NCBI RefSeq assembly: GCF_020514235.1
Contig: NZ_VTLB01000001.1
Coordinates: 620,001 to 684,000, forward strand
Reading direction: 5' to 3'
Length of the DNA: 64,000 bases
Source of the DNA: Synechococcus sp. MU1617
Lineage (GTDB): Bacteria > Cyanobacteriota > Cyanobacteriia > PCC-6307 > Cyanobiaceae
The position numbers and the translations under genes are program-made. Under the pieces are notes generated by a model. That model was not told the DNA's origin. It made no database searches and worked only from the letters and a program-made list of their open reading frames with translations. Of this stretch, positions 41,014-50,444 are shown piece by piece. Numbering within the stretch: the first letter of the stretch is position 1; each line of letters begins with the position of its first letter.

Positions 41014-42653
41014 TCCAGCAGCTGCAAGGCCGGGCGACGGCCCAAGCGATGCCAGCGCGTCTTGGAACTGGCTTCGATCAGGTGAACGGCATCGTTGCGC
41101 GGTGACTCGGAGCTGAGGGTGTCAAGGAAACGGATGACTTCATGGGCAATCACCCGTTGAACGCTGAGGGGATTGACCCCCACCAACTCTTCGCCGAGCT
41201 GGAAGAGGTCGTCCCCCTCTGACGCCTTGCCCTGGCCATCCACACGAATCGGCGAGAAGTGACTGGCACCCTCAACCACCACCACCCGGCTGTAGGGATG
41301 CTCCGCCAATCCAGCCAAAAGAGGCAGCTGCTCATCCAAAGGAGGGGTGATCAGATCGAGCGTCCCACCCACAATCAACAGCGGAATCGGCAACGCCTGG
41401 CGGGAGCGGTGCGGCCAGATCAGACCGCCAAAGCTGTTGAGCCCCACCACCGCCCGTGGCAACGAAGCCATCGCGTTGCCCTCGAGCGCGCGGCCGGCCG
41501 CCAGTTCGCACTGGAGCAATTCCGAGAGGTTGGTGAGGGGCAAGCCCACCAGGGCCCCTTTACAGCGCTGCTCCATTCCGGGCACCTGCTCCAACCCACT
41601 GGCCAAGAGAGCCGTTAAGGCACCCAGGGAATGCCCCATCAGCACCACCTCGGTCCCAGGGATGTTCAAATCGCCCCGTCGTTGCGCGTCCAGCACCGCA
41701 GCAAGATCAGCCAACCGATCGCGGAGTGCTGCGGCGCCGTCAAACGACTGACGGCCCTCAAGCAACGCTTGGACGGCGGCCGCATCACTGCCGGGATGCT
41801 CAAGCACCGCCACGGGCCAGCCCGCCTGCATCAGCGAACGCGCCAGCCAGTGGAAGTGGTTGGGGTCCCCGCCCAGCCCCGGCATCATCAAGACCCAGGT
41901 CCGGTCCTCACGGGGCGACTGGGGGATCCAGCGTTCCACCTGCAACGGACGCGAACGATGGTCCACCGCAAGCGTTGACTGACGAGGCGCTTCGGCAGAG
42001 ACAGAACGCTCAGCCCCCTTGAGGAGCTGCAGGCGGACCTCTTTCTGAGCCAAGGTCCGCATCAAGGTCTGATGTCGCTCCAATTCCAGCCGCCAGCGGT
42101 TGGCGGCAGCCACCAACGCATCCAAATCAAGACGCAGCTGCTGGGTGGGCAACGCTTCCAACACATCCAACGTCGAAACGGTTTCCTGCCGTTCGAGCAA
42201 CTGCTCCAGCGTGGAGAGCACCAGCGAACGATTGATGCGTTTGCCATCCTCCACGCGGATCAATTCCCCCAGCGCATCCAGAAGCGGACCCGCCCCCCAG
42301 CTGCTCAGCAGCTGACGCCCAAGGCTGCGCCGGGAGAGAATCGGTGCCTTGAGCAGACGGATCAGCCCCTGTCGGCTATCGGGCGCGAGAAGACCCATCC
42401 AGGTGGACAGCTCCGATCGCGAGAGCTGCGCTGGATCAGCCGTCGGCGAGCGCACAAACGCACCGAGCTCCGCCACCGAAACCGGAAGAACCACGCCATC
42501 AATCTGGACCTCCACACGTTCTGTGGAGCCAACAGGCCACGATGGACACGTGCTGAGCAGCAGACTGCCCATCAAGCCCATCGCGATGGATCGTCCTGTT
42601 AAGCGTCCGCGCAGCAACGCCTGACCCTCTGCGGTGGTGGAACCAGTTTCCAT
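41007..42653 (-). CDS. DUF1400 alpha/beta hydrolase
   Basis: About 548 residues from METGSTTAEGQAL. A signal or anchor segment (IAMGLMGSLLLSTCPSWPVG) is followed by the cyanobacterial DUF1400 domain (about residues 45-185), then an alpha/beta hydrolase with VLMMPGLGGDPNHFHWLA, the nucleophile elbow VVLMGHSLGALTALLA, Asp in VGGTLDLITPP and His in VVVEGASHFSPI. A complete Ser-Asp-His triad is therefore present. Substrate unknown; a lipid or ester hydrolase acting outside the cytoplasm is plausible. It diverges from the MFS gene. Confidence 0.83.
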   Translation of the reverse strand: METGSTTAEGQALLRGRLTGRSIAMGLMGSLLLSTCPSWPVGSTERVEVQIDGVVLPVSVAELGAFVRSPTADPAQLSRSELSTWMGLLAPDSRQGLIRLLKAPILSRRSLGRQLLSSWGAGPLLDALGELIRVEDGKRINRSLVLSTLEQLLERQETVSTLDVLEALPTQQLRLDLDALVAAANRWRLELERHQTLMRTLAQKEVRLQLLKGAERSVSAEAPRQSTLAVDHRSRPLQVERWIPQSPREDRTWVLMMPGLGGDPNHFHWLARSLMQAGWPVAVLEHPGSDAAAVQALLEGRQSFDGAAALRDRLADLAAVLDAQRRGDLNIPGTEVVLMGHSLGALTALLASGLEQVPGMEQRCKGALVGLPLTNLSELLQCELAAGRALEGNAMASLPRAVVGLNSFGGLIWPHRSRQALPIPLLIVGGTLDLITPPLDEQLPLLAGLAEHPYSRVVVVEGASHFSPIRVDGQGKASEGDDLFQLGEELVGVNPLSVQRVIAHEVIRFLDTLSSESPRNDAVHLIEASSKTRWHRLGRRPALQLLDQ

Positions 42654-42709
42654 CACCGCTGAGAAACGTCACCCGACTGAGGTTTCTGGCATCTATCGGT
42701 GCCGGCGGG

Positions 42710-43948
42710 GTGATGTTCATGACGCCGCTGATCTTTCATGCAATCGACTTTTCAGCGCGTGAAGTGGGCAGCGGCCTGGCCGTCTCAGCCCTGATCGGCA
42801 CGGTGGTGCGTCTGCTGAGCGGAGCACTGCTCGATCGCGGCATCCGCTGCTCCTGGCCGGTCAGGGGCACAACCCTGTTGGCCATTGCGGCCGATCTAAT
42901 CCTGCTGCAGGCCGACAACTACAACAGCTACCTGCTCGGACAACTACTGCTGGGCTGTGCAGCGGGTTTGTACTGGCCTGCCATCGAATTGGCCGTTCCC
43001 TTGAGTTGCGGCAACCTGCCCTCCGGACGGGGCTACGCCTTGGTGCGCAGTGCCGATGCTCTCGGCATTGGCATCGGCACGCTGATCGGAACCGCTGCCG
43101 CCACTCTGGGAGTGCTGCGGACGGTGTACAGCGTTGAAGCGGTGTGCATGGGCGCTGTGTTGGTGCTGATCAGCCTTGTCCCCCTCCAGGACGGTCCGCC
43201 TTACCGCAACCTCAGCGGCAATAGCCCAGAGCCGGGTGATCCACCGCCAACGTCCCGGCTGCCTTGGTTGCTTCCCCTGCTGCCGGTGCTGCTGATCAGT
43301 GTGGTGGCCACCGGAATCCTGGCTCTTCAACAGAGTGCGCTTCCCCTGGATCTGGTGCGCGGCGGGCTGTTGCGACCGGCTCTGAGCGAAAGCCACAGCA
43401 GTGCCCTGATCGCCCTCCAATTGACCTTGCTGGTGAGCCTGCAGTGGCCGGTGGGCCGTTGGCTGTCAGAGCGCAGCGTTGCCTTCGGCCTCGGCTTAAG
43501 CCTGGCGGGATTCAGCCTGGGCTGCAGCTTGCTTGCCCTGTCCTGCCTGTTCGAAAACGGAACGGTCTTGGTGCTGGCAGCCCTGCTGCCGATGGCGTTC
43601 GCCCAGGCCGCTTTCCTGCCCACGGCCACGGAAGCCGTTATTGAAGAGACACCACCACATCGCCGTGGATTGGCGATGGCGCTGTTTTCCCAGTGCTTCG
43701 CCATCAGCGCCATCGTGGCTCCCCTGGCTGGAGGAGCCTTGCTGGATCTTCAGAACAATGGCCTGCTGCTCTGGCTGTTGATGGGTGGGGCCTGCCTGAT
43801 CGTGCTCCCCACCCTGCGCAGCCTCAAGCCGCGCTACAGGACAACGGCAGCCGCTGACGCTGCACTCCCGCAAGAACCGCCAGCAACGGTCGCCAGAGCT
43901 AATGGCTCTGTTGGTTCAGCAGAAACGAGGAGAATGACTCCGCACTGA
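42710..43948 (+). CDS. MFS transporter
   Basis: 412 residues from GTG, about 11-12 transmembrane helices. Cues are VSALIGTVVRLLSGALLDRG (the MFS A-loop between helices 2 and 3), a second-half repeat with LLVSLQWPVGRWLSERSVAF, and HRRGLAMALFSQCFAISAIV. A drug or metabolite exporter is the general inference. The frame is open about 17 codons upstream and reads like the first half of helix 1 (RFLASIGAGG), but has no ATG, GTG or TTG there, so the listed start may clip the true N-terminus. Confidence 0.82.
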   Translation: MMFMTPLIFHAIDFSAREVGSGLAVSALIGTVVRLLSGALLDRGIRCSWPVRGTTLLAIAADLILLQADNYNSYLLGQLLLGCAAGLYWPAIELAVPLSCGNLPSGRGYALVRSADALGIGIGTLIGTAAATLGVLRTVYSVEAVCMGAVLVLISLVPLQDGPPYRNLSGNSPEPGDPPPTSRLPWLLPLLPVLLISVVATGILALQQSALPLDLVRGGLLRPALSESHSSALIALQLTLLVSLQWPVGRWLSERSVAFGLGLSLAGFSLGCSLLALSCLFENGTVLVLAALLPMAFAQAAFLPTATEAVIEETPPHRRGLAMALFSQCFAISAIVAPLAGGALLDLQNNGLLLWLLMGGACLIVLPTLRSLKPRYRTTAAADAALPQEPPATVARANGSVGSAETRRMTPH

Positions 43949-43954
43949 AGGACC

Positions 43955-45091
43955 ATGACGCAGACCAGATCAGGCCAGGCAGACCAGCCCCTTCAGAGCC
44001 AACGGCCACAACTGATCGTGCACGCCGGCACGCACAAAACAGCCTCCACCTACATCCAGGAACGGCTGCACCGCAATCGCGATCTTCTGAGCAGCCATGG
44101 CGTCAGCCTGCAGGACCCCCTGGAATGCAAACCCAAACCGAAAAAACTGGCCGCTGAGCTGTGCAAACGGAGGAGCAAACGCTGGAAGGCATTCTTCAAG
44201 CAACAACCAGAGGGCCCGCATCGTCTGCTCAGCGCCGAGCAATTCGCCGTACCACTCACAGATCCGAACTGCATCCGACAGCTTGAGGCCATGGCCGATG
44301 CGGCGGGCTATGAGCTTCACATCGTGATTTTCATTCGCAGCCAGCTCGATTACATCAACTCGCGCTACATCTACTCACTGCGGCGTTTTTATCACCACCA
44401 AACCTTTGAGCAGTTTGTTGACGATGCCTTGCAGGGAAAACTTCAAAACGAAAAACCCAAGCGAGGCAAAATCAAACGCCGGCAAGATGTGTTTGATTTC
44501 TGGAACTATTTCCAGCCTTTACTGAAGGCGAAGGCCAAGGGTTTGAAGGTGAGTTTCCTGCCATTCCGCCAAGGAGGCGTAGATCCTTTTGAGCAGTTCA
44601 TTCTCACCATCAACCTTTCAACAGCACTGCCCTGGAAACCCTGCCCCCAGAAGCACTACAACCGAAGTCCAGGAACCCGAGGAGTGTGGCTAGCCCGGGT
44701 GCTCAGCCAACTCCTCAGGGAAAACAACATTTCCCCCAAGACCATTGGCAATTCCTCCCAAATCATCCTCAACGAGGAGCGTCAGCGACGCTGGAACGAC
44801 CCATCCTTCTGGGGTTATTCACGCAAGCTCACCAAAAAGGTGACGCGTCATTTCGAAACAAACAACGCCAGGTTTGCCCAGGCTGCTTGGAACTGCAGCT
44901 GGGACGAGGCCTTCTCCACAACCAACTCAGCCACACAACGCAGGCGAACGGCCTATGCCCCTCAATCCATCGAAGCCGAAGTTCGCATGCATGCTGCGGC
45001 GCAACGCTTGCTGGATCGCATCAAGCGACAACAAACATCCGGCACAGCCTCACCACTGAAACAACTGATCAGGATGACGTTGGGCACATAA
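43955..45091 (+). CDS. Sulfotransferase-like P-loop protein
   Basis: 378 residues, start ATG. The first motif LIVHAGTHKTASTYIQERL fits the 5'-phosphosulfate loop of PAPS-dependent sulfotransferases, and VIFIRSQLDYINSRYIYSL supplies the Arg and Ser of the 3'-phosphate loop. The middle is Lys/Arg-rich (NEKPKRGKIKRRQD). Such proteins modify surface glycans in marine bacteria; the acceptor is unknown. Composition is somewhat more A+T-rich than neighbouring genes, suggesting an accessory gene. It starts six bases after the MFS stop. Confidence 0.72.
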   Translation: MTQTRSGQADQPLQSQRPQLIVHAGTHKTASTYIQERLHRNRDLLSSHGVSLQDPLECKPKPKKLAAELCKRRSKRWKAFFKQQPEGPHRLLSAEQFAVPLTDPNCIRQLEAMADAAGYELHIVIFIRSQLDYINSRYIYSLRRFYHHQTFEQFVDDALQGKLQNEKPKRGKIKRRQDVFDFWNYFQPLLKAKAKGLKVSFLPFRQGGVDPFEQFILTINLSTALPWKPCPQKHYNRSPGTRGVWLARVLSQLLRENNISPKTIGNSSQIILNEERQRRWNDPSFWGYSRKLTKKVTRHFETNNARFAQAAWNCSWDEAFSTTNSATQRRRTAYAPQSIEAEVRMHAAAQRLLDRIKRQQTSGTASPLKQLIRMTLGT

Positions 45092-45109
45092 GACGGGCAA
45101 CGGTCGTGA

Positions 45110-46201
45110 TCAGACGTTGAAGAGGAACTCCATCACATCGCCTTCATCAACCACATACTCCTTTCCTTCACTGCGCAGCCAACCTTTGTTGCGTGCTTCC
45201 ACCAGTGAGCCTGCTTCCAGCAGCTTCTCCCAACCGATGGTCTGAGCGCGGATGAAGCCTCGTTCGAAATCGGTGTGGATCACACCGGCAGCCTGCGGAG
45301 CTGTCATCCCGGCCTTGAAGGTCCAGGCCCTTGTTTCCTTTTCACCGGTGGTGAAGTAAGTGCGCAGCCCCAGCAACCGATAGGTGGCCCGAATCAGGCT
45401 TTGCAGACCACCTTCCGTCACCCCGAGACCTTCCAGATAATCCGCGGTTTCCTCATCTCCCAGTTCCACCAGCTCTGCTTCCACCTGGGCAGAGATCCGC
45501 ACCGTTTCGGCACCTTCCTTGGCGGCCAGTTCAACCACCTCGGTGCAGAAAGCATTGCCCTCAGCCAGGTCGTCCTCACTCACATTGGTGGCGTAGATGA
45601 TCGGCTTGGCGGTTAACAGCCCCAGGGGCTTGATCATCGCCGCTTCTTCATCGCTTAAGTCGACGCTGCGAGCCGCACCACCGTTCTCGAGCACCGCCTG
45701 AATCCGCTCAAGAGCAGCGTCTTCCACCTGCGCCTCCTTGCTGGTGCGCATTTGCTTCTTCAGACGCTCCCGGCGCTTCTCGACCTGACCCAGATCAGCC
45801 AGACCCAGCTCCAGGTTGATCACCTCAGCATCACGGGACGGACCCACGGTCCCCGAAACGTGGATGACGTCATCGTCCTCGAAGCAGCGGATCACGTGAA
45901 CGATCGCGTCCACCTCGCGGATGTTGGCCAGAAACTTGTTGCCCAGGCCTTCGCCCTGGCTGGCACCTTTCACCAGTCCGGCAATGTCCACAAACTCCAT
46001 CCGGGTTGGAATGGTGTCCTGGCTCTTGCTCAGTTCCGTGAGCCGGTCCAGTCGCTCATCGGGCACCGCCACGGTGCCGACGTTGGGCTCGATCGTGCAA
46101 AACGGGAAATTGGCAGCCTGCGCCTGAGCGTTGGCGACCAAGGCATTGAACAAGGTGGACTTGCCCACATTGGGCAATCCGACAATTCCGGCTTTGAGCA
46201 T
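45110..46201 (-). CDS. ychF: Ribosome-binding ATPase YchF
   Basis: 363 residues. OBG-family G domain with [19 protein letters not shown] (P-loop), [21 protein letters not shown] and the ATP-favouring NVSED in place of NKxD, then a coiled-coil insertion and a TGS-like C-terminal domain ending [15 protein letters not shown]. YchF prefers ATP, binds the ribosome and takes part in stress responses. It diverges from the RND adaptor with about 50 bases between. Identification is secure. Confidence 0.97.
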   Translation of the reverse strand: MLKAGIVGLPNVGKSTLFNALVANAQAQAANFPFCTIEPNVGTVAVPDERLDRLTELSKSQDTIPTRMEFVDIAGLVKGASQGEGLGNKFLANIREVDAIVHVIRCFEDDDVIHVSGTVGPSRDAEVINLELGLADLGQVEKRRERLKKQMRTSKEAQVEDAALERIQAVLENGGAARSVDLSDEEAAMIKPLGLLTAKPIIYATNVSEDDLAEGNAFCTEVVELAAKEGAETVRISAQVEAELVELGDEETADYLEGLGVTEGGLQSLIRATYRLLGLRTYFTTGEKETRAWTFKAGMTAPQAAGVIHTDFERGFIRAQTIGWEKLLEAGSLVEARNKGWLRSEGKEYVVDEGDVMEFLFNV

Positions 46202-46252
46202 CGGCGGAATCTACCGGCCAACGGCGAGACTGTTGTGAAGTTTTGTGGGCCC

Positions 46253-47419
46253 ATGCTGCAGTCCTTGCGCTCCCCTGCGTCCCCATCGCCTGAAGCAGAG
46301 CTGGCCTCAGTGGCAAAAGCACGATCCAGACGGCCCAAAGCCGCGATGGTGGGATTACTGGTGCTGGCCCTGTGCGGCGGTGGGCTGCTGCTGCGTTTCG
46401 GACCCTGGAGCAACCGTCAACGGGATCTGAAGCCCTTCACCACCACCGCGGAACGTGGCGTGCTTTCTGGGGTGATCACTGCCAGTGGTGAACTGCAGGC
46501 TCAGCTGAAGGTGAATGTGAGTCCGCGCAAGCAGGGTCTGCTGGCTCAGCTGAAGGTGGATGAGGGGGATGTGGTGGAGAAAGAGCAGGTGCTGGCGGTG
46601 ATGGATCGCGGCGATCTCGATGATCGGCTGCAGGAAAGGCAGGCTCTGCTGCGCCAGGCCGAAGCCAATTACCAGAACAAGAGGGAGGACTTCGAGCGTC
46701 GCAGCCAGCTGTATGGCAGCGGCGCGATCAGCGCTGATGACTTCAGCGATGCGCGCTTCGAATTGCTGGCCCGACAGGCGGGCCTGGCTGCAGCCAGAGA
46801 ACGGGTGGAGCAACTGGAACAGGAGAGCCGCGAAAAGACGATCCGTGCCCCCTTCTCAGGGACGATCACAGCTCGCTACGCCGAACCGGGATCGTTTGTG
46901 ACCCCCACCACCGCCGCCTCGGCCACAGCCGGTGCCACCAGTGCCTCGATCGTTGAGCTCTCGCAAGGCTTGGAGGTGAGGGCCCGCGTTCCAGAAAGCG
47001 ACATCGGCCGCATCATGACCGGCCAGAACGCCGAAATCCGGGTGGATGCCTTCCCCGATGAACGCTTCCAGGCAACGGTGAATGAAATTGCCCCCCGCGC
47101 CGCGAAAGAGAACAACGTCACCTCCTTCGAGGTAAGGCTGAACTTCGTCAACCCGCAGAAAGCACTGAAGATCGGCATGACCGCCGACATCAATTTCCAG
47201 ACTGGGCGCAGTGCACCAAAAATCCTGGTGCCCACGGTGGCGATCTTGATCGAGGACGGCAAACCTGGCGTGTTGCTGGTGGATGAGCAGCAGAAACCAC
47301 GTTTCCAGCCGGTGGAACTGGGCAACAGCAGCGGCGACCAGACTGCGATCCTGAACGGTCTCGAATCAGGCACTCGCGTGTTCATCGATCTGCCCCCCTG
47401 GGCTGATCGCCGCGATTGA
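46253..47419 (+). CDS. HlyD/RND efflux periplasmic adaptor
   Basis: 388 residues from the ATG giving MLQSLRSPASPSPEAE. N-terminal anchor (about 32-52, AAMVGLLVLALCGGGLLLRF), lipoyl-like half QGLLAQLKVDEGDVVEKEQV, an alpha hairpin (RQAEANYQNKREDFERRSQL), second lipoyl half KTIRAPFSGTITARYAEPGS and a beta-barrel domain. This is the adaptor of a tripartite or MacA-type efflux system; the inner-membrane pump is not in the window. It lies 24 bases upstream of polA on the same strand. Confidence 0.88.
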   Translation: MLQSLRSPASPSPEAELASVAKARSRRPKAAMVGLLVLALCGGGLLLRFGPWSNRQRDLKPFTTTAERGVLSGVITASGELQAQLKVNVSPRKQGLLAQLKVDEGDVVEKEQVLAVMDRGDLDDRLQERQALLRQAEANYQNKREDFERRSQLYGSGAISADDFSDARFELLARQAGLAAARERVEQLEQESREKTIRAPFSGTITARYAEPGSFVTPTTAASATAGATSASIVELSQGLEVRARVPESDIGRIMTGQNAEIRVDAFPDERFQATVNEIAPRAAKENNVTSFEVRLNFVNPQKALKIGMTADINFQTGRSAPKILVPTVAILIEDGKPGVLLVDEQQKPRFQPVELGNSSGDQTAILNGLESGTRVFIDLPPWADRRD

Positions 47420-47443
47420 TCCACCCACGTCTCCACCAAAGTC

Positions 47444-50404
47444 ATGCCCGAGGCCACCGCCAAGCCCCTCCTGCTGCTTGTGGATGGCCATTCCCTGGCA
47501 TTCCGCAGCTTCTACGCCTTCAGCAAAGGAGGGGAAGGGGGTCTGGCGACCAAAGACGGCCGGCCCACCAGCGTGACTTATGGCTTTCTCAAAGCCCTGC
47601 TGGAGAACAGCAAATCCCTGAAGCCCGAAGGTGTTGCCATCGCCTTCGACACGGCCGAACCCACCTTTCGCCACAAGGCTGACGCCAACTACAAGGCCCA
47701 TCGGGATGTGGCGCCTGAGGTGTTCTTCCAGGACCTCGAACAGCTGCAGCAGATCCTCGAAACGCACCTGCAGCTCCCCCTCTGCATGGCACCGGGCTAC
47801 GAAGCCGACGATGTGCTGGGAACCCTTGCGAACCGAGCGGCCGACTCGGGATGGGGCGTCCGGATCCTCTCGGGCGACCGCGACCTGTTCCAGCTGGTGG
47901 ATGACAGCCGCGACATCGCGGTGCTCTATATGGGCGGGGGGCCCTACGCCAAAAGCAGTGGCCCAACGCTGATCCGCGAAGAGGGGGTGCTCGGCAAGCT
48001 CGGCGTCATGCCCGACAAGGTGGTGGACCTCAAGGCCCTCACCGGTGACAGCTCTGACAACATCCCCGGCGTGCGTGGTGTTGGCCCGAAAACAGCCATC
48101 AACCTGCTGAAGGACAACAGCGACCTCGATGCGGTGTACGCCACCCTCGAGCAGGTGGAAGCTGAAGGGCCGAAAGCCAGTCGGGGAGCCATCAAAGGTG
48201 CATTAAAAGGAAAGCTGCGCGCCGACCGCGACAACGCCTACCTCTCCCTCAAGCTGGCCGAGATTCTCGTGGATGTTCCCCTGCCCAAGGAACCCAGCCT
48301 GCCGTTGTCGTCGGTGGATGCTGATGGCCTGAGCAGCTGCCTGGAAGACCTCGAGCTCAACAGCCTGCTGCGCCAGGTGGGGAGCTTTGTGGCGGCCTTT
48401 TCGGAAGGGGGCTATGGGGCCAATGCGGAGGCTGCTGCCGCCAAGACCACCCGCCGCGCAGCCAGCTCGGAACAACCCGCTGTCGAGGCCGCAACCGAGC
48501 CGGCAACCAATGACGACGTGGGGCTGCCAGCCCTGAAACCGCAGCTGATCCAGACCGAGACGGCCCTGGACGCATTGGTGCAGAAGCTGATGGCCTGCAC
48601 CGACAGCGACATGCCTGTCGCCTTCGACACCGAGACCACCGACCTCAACCCGTTCCGCGCTGAACTGGTGGGCATCGGCCTCTGCTGGGGAGAGGCCCTG
48701 GATGCGCTCGCCTACATCCCCCTGGGCCACAAAGGCAGCGAAGACAGCAGCCCGGAGCAGCTTCCGTTGGAAACCGTGCTCACCGCCCTGGCTCCATGGC
48801 TGGCCAGCAGCAACCACCCCAAGACCCTGCAGAACGCCAAATACGACCGCTTGATCCTGTTGCGGCATGGCGTTGCCCTGGAGGGCGTGGTGATCGACAC
48901 GCTGCTGGCCGATTACCTGCGCGATGCCGCAGCCAAACATGGCCTGGAGCTGATGGCCGAACGTGAATTCGGCTTCCAGCCCACCGCCTTCACCGATCTG
49001 GTGGGCAAGAAGCAAACCTTCGCCGATGTGCCGCTGGAGCCCGCCAGCCTGTACTGCGGCATGGACGTGCACGTCACCCGCCGCCTCGCCCTGCTGCTGC
49101 GCCGTCAACTGGAGACCATGGGCCCCCAACTGCTGCCGCTGCTGGAGCAGGTGGAGCAGCCGCTGGAACCGGTGCTGGCCCGGATGGAATCCACTGGCAT
49201 CCGCATTGATGTGCCCTATCTAAAGAGCCTTTCCGAGGAGATGGGCACCACCCTGCAGAGACTGGAATCCGACGCGAAAGCAGCCGCCGGAGTGGAGTTC
49301 AACCTTGCCTCGCCCAAGCAGCTGGGGGAGCTGCTGTTCGACACCCTTGGCCTGGATCGCAAGAAATCCCGCCGCACCAAAACCGGCTTCAGCACCGACG
49401 CCACCGTGCTGGAGAAACTCGGCAACGACCACCCGGTGGTACCCCTGGTGTTGGAGCACCGGGTGCTCAGCAAGCTCAAGAGCACTTACATCGACGCCTT
49501 GCCGCAGCTGGTGGAGGCGGAAACCGGGCGGGTGCACACCGATTTCAACCAAGCGGTGACGGCCACCGGGCGCCTGAGCAGCAGCAACCCCAACCTGCAG
49601 AACATCCCCGTACGCACCGAGTACAGCCGGCGCATCCGCAAGGCCTTCCTGCCCCAAGAGGGCTGGACCCTGCTCAGCGCCGACTACTCCCAGATCGAAC
49701 TGCGTATCCTCACCCACCTCTCGGGCGAAGAGGTGCTGCAGGAGGCCTACCGCAGCGGCGATGACGTGCACGCGCTGACCGCCAGGCTGCTGCTGGACAA
49801 AGACGAGGTCAGTCCGGACGAGCGTCGGCTCGGCAAAACCATCAACTTCGGTGTGATCTACGGCATGGGAGCCCAGCGCTTCGCCCGGGAAACCGGCGTA
49901 AGCCAGAGCGAAGCCAAGGAGTTTTTAGCCAAGTACAAACAGCGCTACCCGAAGGTGTTCGCCTTCCTCGAACTGCAGGAGCGGCTCGCCCTCAGCCGCG
50001 GCTACGTGGAAACCATTCTCGGCCGCCGGCGCCCATTCCACTTCGATCGCAACGGCCTGGGCCGGCTGCTGGGTAAAGACCCCTTGGAGATCGACCTGGA
50101 TGTGGCCCGCCGCGGTGGCATGGAGGCGCAGCAACTGCGGGCGGCTGCCAACGCCCCGATTCAGGGGTCGAGTGCCGACATCATCAAAGTGGCGATGGTG
50201 CAGCTTCAAGACGCCCTGCAACGTCAGGGCCTACCGACCCAACTGCTGCTGCAGGTGCACGACGAACTGGTGCTCGAGGTGGCACCGGACGCCCTGGACG
50301 CCACGCGAGAGCTGGTAGTGAAAACCATGGAACAGGCCGTCGAGCTGAGTGTTCCCTTGGTGGTGGAGACCGGCGTCGGCGCGAACTGGATGGAGGCGAA
50401 ATAA
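47444..50404 (+). CDS. polA: DNA polymerase I
   Basis: 986 residues. The 5' nuclease domain (about 1-320) has LLLVDGHSLAFRSFYAFSKG and GYEADDVLGTL. The 3'-5' exonuclease domain keeps its acids: AFDTETTDLNP, NAKYDRL and YCGMDVH, so proofreading is probably active. Polymerase motif A is SADYSQIELRILTHLSGEE, motif B RRLGKTINFGVIYGMGA and motif C LLQVHDELVLEV. The linker near 330-360 is Ala/Thr-rich. Roles are Okazaki-fragment processing and repair. Confidence 0.98.
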   Translation: MPEATAKPLLLLVDGHSLAFRSFYAFSKGGEGGLATKDGRPTSVTYGFLKALLENSKSLKPEGVAIAFDTAEPTFRHKADANYKAHRDVAPEVFFQDLEQLQQILETHLQLPLCMAPGYEADDVLGTLANRAADSGWGVRILSGDRDLFQLVDDSRDIAVLYMGGGPYAKSSGPTLIREEGVLGKLGVMPDKVVDLKALTGDSSDNIPGVRGVGPKTAINLLKDNSDLDAVYATLEQVEAEGPKASRGAIKGALKGKLRADRDNAYLSLKLAEILVDVPLPKEPSLPLSSVDADGLSSCLEDLELNSLLRQVGSFVAAFSEGGYGANAEAAAAKTTRRAASSEQPAVEAATEPATNDDVGLPALKPQLIQTETALDALVQKLMACTDSDMPVAFDTETTDLNPFRAELVGIGLCWGEALDALAYIPLGHKGSEDSSPEQLPLETVLTALAPWLASSNHPKTLQNAKYDRLILLRHGVALEGVVIDTLLADYLRDAAAKHGLELMAEREFGFQPTAFTDLVGKKQTFADVPLEPASLYCGMDVHVTRRLALLLRRQLETMGPQLLPLLEQVEQPLEPVLARMESTGIRIDVPYLKSLSEEMGTTLQRLESDAKAAAGVEFNLASPKQLGELLFDTLGLDRKKSRRTKTGFSTDATVLEKLGNDHPVVPLVLEHRVLSKLKSTYIDALPQLVEAETGRVHTDFNQAVTATGRLSSSNPNLQNIPVRTEYSRRIRKAFLPQEGWTLLSADYSQIELRILTHLSGEEVLQEAYRSGDDVHALTARLLLDKDEVSPDERRLGKTINFGVIYGMGAQRFARETGVSQSEAKEFLAKYKQRYPKVFAFLELQERLALSRGYVETILGRRRPFHFDRNGLGRLLGKDPLEIDLDVARRGGMEAQQLRAAANAPIQGSSADIIKVAMVQLQDALQRQGLPTQLLLQVHDELVLEVAPDALDATRELVVKTMEQAVELSVPLVVETGVGANWMEAK

Positions 50405-50444
50405 ACGCAGCCGAACAGGCCGTAGCCTCAGCCGCAGCTTCTGA

